Shown piece after piece: positions 61,040 through 64,000 of a stretch of DNA of 64,000 nt (position 1 is its first letter; every line of letters begins with the position of its first letter). This stretch comes from Alphaproteobacteria bacterium. GTDB lineage: Bacteria > Pseudomonadota > Alphaproteobacteria > UBA6615. Under the pieces are notes generated by a model. That model was not told the origin of the DNA and searched no databases. It saw nothing but the letters and a program-made list of their open reading frames with translations. A program made the position numbers and the translations under genes. The stretch spans positions 1-64,000 of the forward strand of contig JAJFJA010000062.1 in the NCBI GenBank assembly GCA_021774445.1, in the 5' to 3' direction.

Positions 61040-61636
61040 CTAGGATCCAGTCGTCGACTTGTTGCCGCGCATCTTGCCGTCCCAGCGCTTCGCGAAATCC
61101 GCCGGCAACCCAAATTGATCCATTGTCCGAGCAACCGTGTGATCGACAATGTCCTCGACGCTTTTTGGCAAGCTATAGAACGCCGGCATCGGTGGTAGGA
61201 TCACCGCGCCCATGCGCGCTAGCTTCAACATATTCTCCAGATGTATTTCATTGAGCGGCGTTTCCCGTACCACCATGACCAATTTCCGCCGCTCTTTGAG
61301 GACCACGTCAGCGGCCCGGTGCACGAGGTGGCTCGCAACGCCCTGCGCGATGGCCGCTAGGCTACCGACGGAACATGGAATAACGACCATGCCATCTGTC
61401 CGGAAGGATCCCGACGAAATCGCCGCCGCCATATCACCTGAACCATAGGCAACCGAGGCCAGGTCGCGCACGGCATCGACCGTCCAGTCAGTCTCATGAG
61501 TAAGTGTCTGCTGGGCCCATTTCGACATCACTAAATGGGTCTCGACCCCGGCATCCTGCAGGGCTTGCAGCAGCCTAACGCCGAGGATCGCCCCGGAGGC
61601 CCCGGTCATGCCGACGATCAGTCGTTCTACAGCCAT
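61040..61636 (-). CDS. ubiX: Flavin prenyltransferase UbiX
   Basis: A 198-residue UbiX: LIVGMTGASGAILGVRLLQA at the N-terminus, ISSGSFRTDGMVVIPCSVGS with the FMN- and substrate-binding Ser/Cys region, RKLVMVVRETPLNEIHLENM, and VILPPMPAFYSLPKSVEDIV followed by TVARTMDQFGL. It attaches a dimethylallyl unit to FMN to make the cofactor of UbiD-type decarboxylases, used in ubiquinone synthesis and aromatic-acid metabolism. No ubiD is in the window. It is convergent with the MFS gene. Confidence 0.93.
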   Translation of the reverse strand: MAVERLIVGMTGASGAILGVRLLQALQDAGVETHLVMSKWAQQTLTHETDWTVDAVRDLASVAYGSGDMAAAISSGSFRTDGMVVIPCSVGSLAAIAQGVASHLVHRAADVVLKERRKLVMVVRETPLNEIHLENMLKLARMGAVILPPMPAFYSLPKSVEDIVDHTVARTMDQFGLPADFAKRWDGKMRGNKSTTGS

Positions 61637-61849
61637 TTACGCGCACCAAACCGTTCCTGGTGTCCCATTGGAACCATATTCGAGCCCACCTCGAGGCGGG
61701 TCAAGCATGCTGCAGGATCGCGATAGATTGATCAAACTTCATCCCTATATTGCCTATTTCCATATTGGATAGCCGATCATCTTAAGAATACGCCTCCCTC
61801 GGCTGGAGGCATGGTTTGAATGCAATAGACGCAGCGGGAGACTAGCATC

Positions 61850-62251
61850 GTGAGTTCTTGGCAGCTTAGGGGTGGCGTACTGGCAATGGCACTGGCCGCA
61901 GGTCTGAACACGACGTCGGCACTCGCCGCCGGCGACGCCACGGTCGGCAAGACCGTGTTCAACAATAACTGTCGGGCCTGCCATCAGGCTGACAAAGAGC
62001 GTAACGGTGTCGGTCCGAACCTCGTCGGGATCGTCGGCCGTCCGGCCGCTTCGGTTGAGAAATTCAACTATTCCAAGGGCATGCGCGAGTCCGGTATCGT
62101 CTGGGATACCGAGAAGATCGGTACCTTCGTCAAGGCGCCCAGGAAGTTCGTCAAGGGCACAAGAATGGGCTTCCGCGGATTCAAACCCGAGGACGAGGCT
62201 ATGATCGAAGATCTCCTGGCTTATTTGACCGATCCGTCGACCGCCGAGTAG
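61850..62251 (+). CDS. Periplasmic class I cytochrome c
   Basis: A 133-residue cytochrome c with a signal peptide (about 1-27, ending ALAA), the haem site CRACH (41-45) and the axial Met106 in KGTRMGFRG, plus the usual GVGPNLVGIVGR and DLLAYL segments. Size and spacing fit the c2/c550 type that shuttles electrons between bc1 complex and oxidases. Start is a GTG. It stands alone between ubiX and the sensor kinase gene. Confidence 0.92.
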   Translation: MSSWQLRGGVLAMALAAGLNTTSALAAGDATVGKTVFNNNCRACHQADKERNGVGPNLVGIVGRPAASVEKFNYSKGMRESGIVWDTEKIGTFVKAPRKFVKGTRMGFRGFKPEDEAMIEDLLAYLTDPSTAE

Positions 62252-62296
62252 CCTCTTGCCGAGTAGCCTCTTATTGGGCCAGTTCTCGCTGACTCT

Positions 62297-64000
62297 TTAA
62301 ATCGACATGTTCCCGGCGCTCTGTTGCAGCCCCGGCGCGGCGCGGTGGGCCGGCAAGCGTACCGTGACTGTCGTGCCGATACCGACCTCGCTCTGCAAAT
62401 CAAGCGAACCGCCGTGCATTTCGACGAACAGCTTGGCCAGCGGCAGGCCCAGTCCCGTCCCATCGAAGCAGCGGTTACGTTCGTTGTCGATTTGCTTGAA
62501 GGGAGTTAGCGAGGCGGGAATGTCCTTCAGGGCAATGCCGATACCCGTGTCCACGATCTGGAACACATAGCCGGAGTGCAGGCGGAACCATGCCCTCAAC
62601 TGAACATTACCGCCCTCGTTCGTGAACTTGATCGCGTTCGAGAGAAGGTTGATTAGGATTTGCTTGACCTTGCGCTCGTCGGCATTGAGCGGCGGCAGAT
62701 CATCCGTGACGTCCGATCGCAAGAAGACGCCACCCGCCACGGCGCGTGCGCTTACCATGGTTAAGCAACTTTCGAGCGCCTTGGCGAAGTCGAACGTGGT
62801 CTCATGCAACTCGGCCTCGCCCGCCTCGACCTTCGACAGATCCAGGATGTCGTTGATGACATTGAGCAAGTGTACGCCCGACTCATTGATGTCGTCGGCA
62901 TATTCCGCGTACTTGGCGTTCCCGATCGGCCCAATGCCTTGCTTCGAGATGATTTCGGAGAATCCTATGATCGCGTTCAGCGGCGTGCGCAACTCGTGGC
63001 TCATATTGGCGAGGAAGCATGATTTCGCGTGATTGGCCGATTCGGCAGCCATCTTCGCCGCGATGAGGTTCGCCTGAACGGCCTTTTCCGGGCCAATGTC
63101 CCGAACGATCATGGAGTAGAAAAACCCCTCGGGCGCCGCAAACTTGGACAGGGAGATGGCGGCGGGAAATTCCTCGCCGGTCTTGCGCAGCGCCGTTAAC
63201 TCTCCACGTTCGCCCATGCGCAGGCTTGTTTCCCCACCAACCCGGAAGTGTTGCGCATAATCTCGGTGCGCCGCCCGCAGGTGCTCCGGGATGAGGATTT
63301 CGATCGCCAGGCCGAGCGCCTCTTCGGCTGGGTAGCCGAATACCCGTTCGGCGCCGCGGCTGAACAGCCGGATCCGCAAATCGTCGTCGGCAAGAACGAT
63401 CGCCTCCTCTGAGATTTCGAGGATACCGGAAATCGTTGCTTGGCTTTCGCGCAAGGCATTCTGCGTTGTCCAGTCCTTCGTGATGTCCTCGACGGTGCCG
63501 CGCGATATGACGGGTTTGCCGTCGGCGTCGAATTGCGTTTCGCAGCGTTCCTCGACCCACTTGATGCGCCCATCCGGCATACGCAGCCGATGCACGACCT
63601 GATAGGGAGTGCGGTTGACAAGGGAATCGTTGTACGCCTTGTCGACCATATCGCGGTCTTCGGGATGAACCATTTCGAGGAAGGCTTCGTAGGAAGCGCC
63701 AAAACGCTCTGGGTCGATCTCGAACATGCGATAGATTTCGTCCGACCAGCAAAGGACACCCGCGGCCAGGTCGAGTTCCCAGGAGCCGATTTGAGCGATC
63801 CGTTGCGCCTCGGTCAGGCGCCGCTCGCTCTCGCGCAATTGCGTTTCGGCTTTCAGCCGCTGGGTGATGTCGACGCCGGAGCCCACGACCCCGCTGATGC
63901 AGCCGTCGCTGGCGCGCAACGGGCCGAACATGGCATCGATGGTGATGAACTCACTCTCGCCCAAACGCACGACGAAGTCCTCGCGCACGACCTCCCCGCC
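62297..64000 (-). CDS. PAS-domain sensor histidine kinase (N-terminus outside window)
   Basis: At least 567 residues of a sensor kinase; the frame continues past 64000. Two or more PAS domains with PAC motifs are seen (RMFEIDPERFGASYEAFLEM, RRIKWVEER-type DGRIKWVEERCETQF, ISEEAIVLADDDLRIRLFSR, VFGYPAEEALG). The kinase core has the H-box ANMSHELRTPLNAIIGFSE, N-box LINLLSNAIKFT, G1 VDTGIGIA and G2 GTGLGLPLAKL. It ends without a receiver domain, so the partner response regulator must be encoded elsewhere. Confidence 0.92.
   Translation of the reverse strand, partial: GGEVVREDFVVRLGESEFITIDAMFGPLRASDGCISGVVGSGVDITQRLKAETQLRESERRLTEAQRIAQIGSWELDLAAGVLCWSDEIYRMFEIDPERFGASYEAFLEMVHPEDRDMVDKAYNDSLVNRTPYQVVHRLRMPDGRIKWVEERCETQFDADGKPVISRGTVEDITKDWTTQNALRESQATISGILEISEEAIVLADDDLRIRLFSRGAERVFGYPAEEALGLAIEILIPEHLRAAHRDYAQHFRVGGETSLRMGERGELTALRKTGEEFPAAISLSKFAAPEGFFYSMIVRDIGPEKAVQANLIAAKMAAESANHAKSCFLANMSHELRTPLNAIIGFSEIISKQGIGPIGNAKYAEYADDINESGVHLLNVINDILDLSKVEAGEAELHETTFDFAKALESCLTMVSARAVAGGVFLRSDVTDDLPPLNADERKVKQILINLLSNAIKFTNEGGNVQLRAWFRLHSGYVFQIVDTGIGIALKDIPASLTPFKQIDNERNRCFDGTGLGLPLAKLFVEMHGGSLDLQSEVGIGTTVTVRLPAHRAAPGLQQSAGNMSI

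Overview
The window (about 60% G+C by eye) looks like chromosome from an alphaproteobacterium, most likely a Rhodospirillales-type organism. The pointers are the bolA - J-domain - cobS - cobT order, an ECF sigma factor overlapping a ChrR-type zinc anti-sigma factor, several TRAP and sugar ABC transport sets, and compact operons joined by ATGA overlaps. I see no rRNA, tRNA, CRISPR array, insertion sequence or prophage.

Layout. 1-1937: end of a urease operon (ureC tail, ureEFG). 2119-7476: a GntR-FCD regulator followed by a complete ABC importer of the ribose/sugar class (binding protein, two permeases, double ATPase). 7558-8765 (minus): RpoE-ChrR stress pair. 9164-12658: PLP decarboxylase, PaaK-like adenylating enzyme and flippase-like membrane protein. 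12987-22388: a carbohydrate-catabolism region with TRAP permease genes, a Sel1 protein, and a minus-strand operon (D-2-hydroxyacid dehydrogenase, LacD-type aldolase, Gfo/Idh/MocA oxidoreductase, sugar isomerase-like protein, TRAP binding protein). It is divergent from a LacI regulator and has two matching candidate LacI operators. 22427-24640: flavin-binding protein, SRPBCC-TetR pair, and a decayed rhomboid copy. 24685-28589: bolA, J-domain protein, cobS, cobT (aerobic cobalamin synthesis). 28741-32306: a secreted unknown, dienelactone hydrolase-like protein, phytase-like esterase and an intact rhomboid protease.

32645-42521 is the most interesting stretch. A FecR-domain protein with a long Gly/Asn/Ser tandem repeat lies next to a PspA/YjfI unit. 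That unit is divergent from a K+ channel-YjfK-YjfL-YjfM-YjfC unit, with paired palindromes between the two. A 1119-residue exported protein with a peptidoglycan-binding domain follows. I read this as an envelope-stress module equivalent to Escherichia coli yjfIJKLMC with an added RCK-type channel.

42541-49680: GFA protein, ParDE-type toxin-antitoxin pair with a clear operator, nucleoside phosphorylase, truncated globin divergent from an HxlR regulator, DUF2239 protein divergent from a novel Cys-rich protein across two perfect palindromes, dihydroxyacetone kinase subunits DhaK/DhaL, and a methyltransferase. 49677-56392: carbamoyltransferase plus SxtJ, SixA-like phosphatase, two oxidoreductases and a beta-helix protein. 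56525-59628: vitamin B12 importer (btuDFC) under a cobalamin riboswitch. 59784-64000: MFS transporter, ubiX, cytochrome c and the C-terminal part of a PAS sensor kinase that runs off the window.

Three copies of a short dispersed repeat (GTCATTGCG...GCAATCCATG type) sit at 24610, 28634 and 31664. Two of them flank the rhomboid copies. B12 appears twice: cobST for synthesis and riboswitch-controlled btuDFC for uptake.
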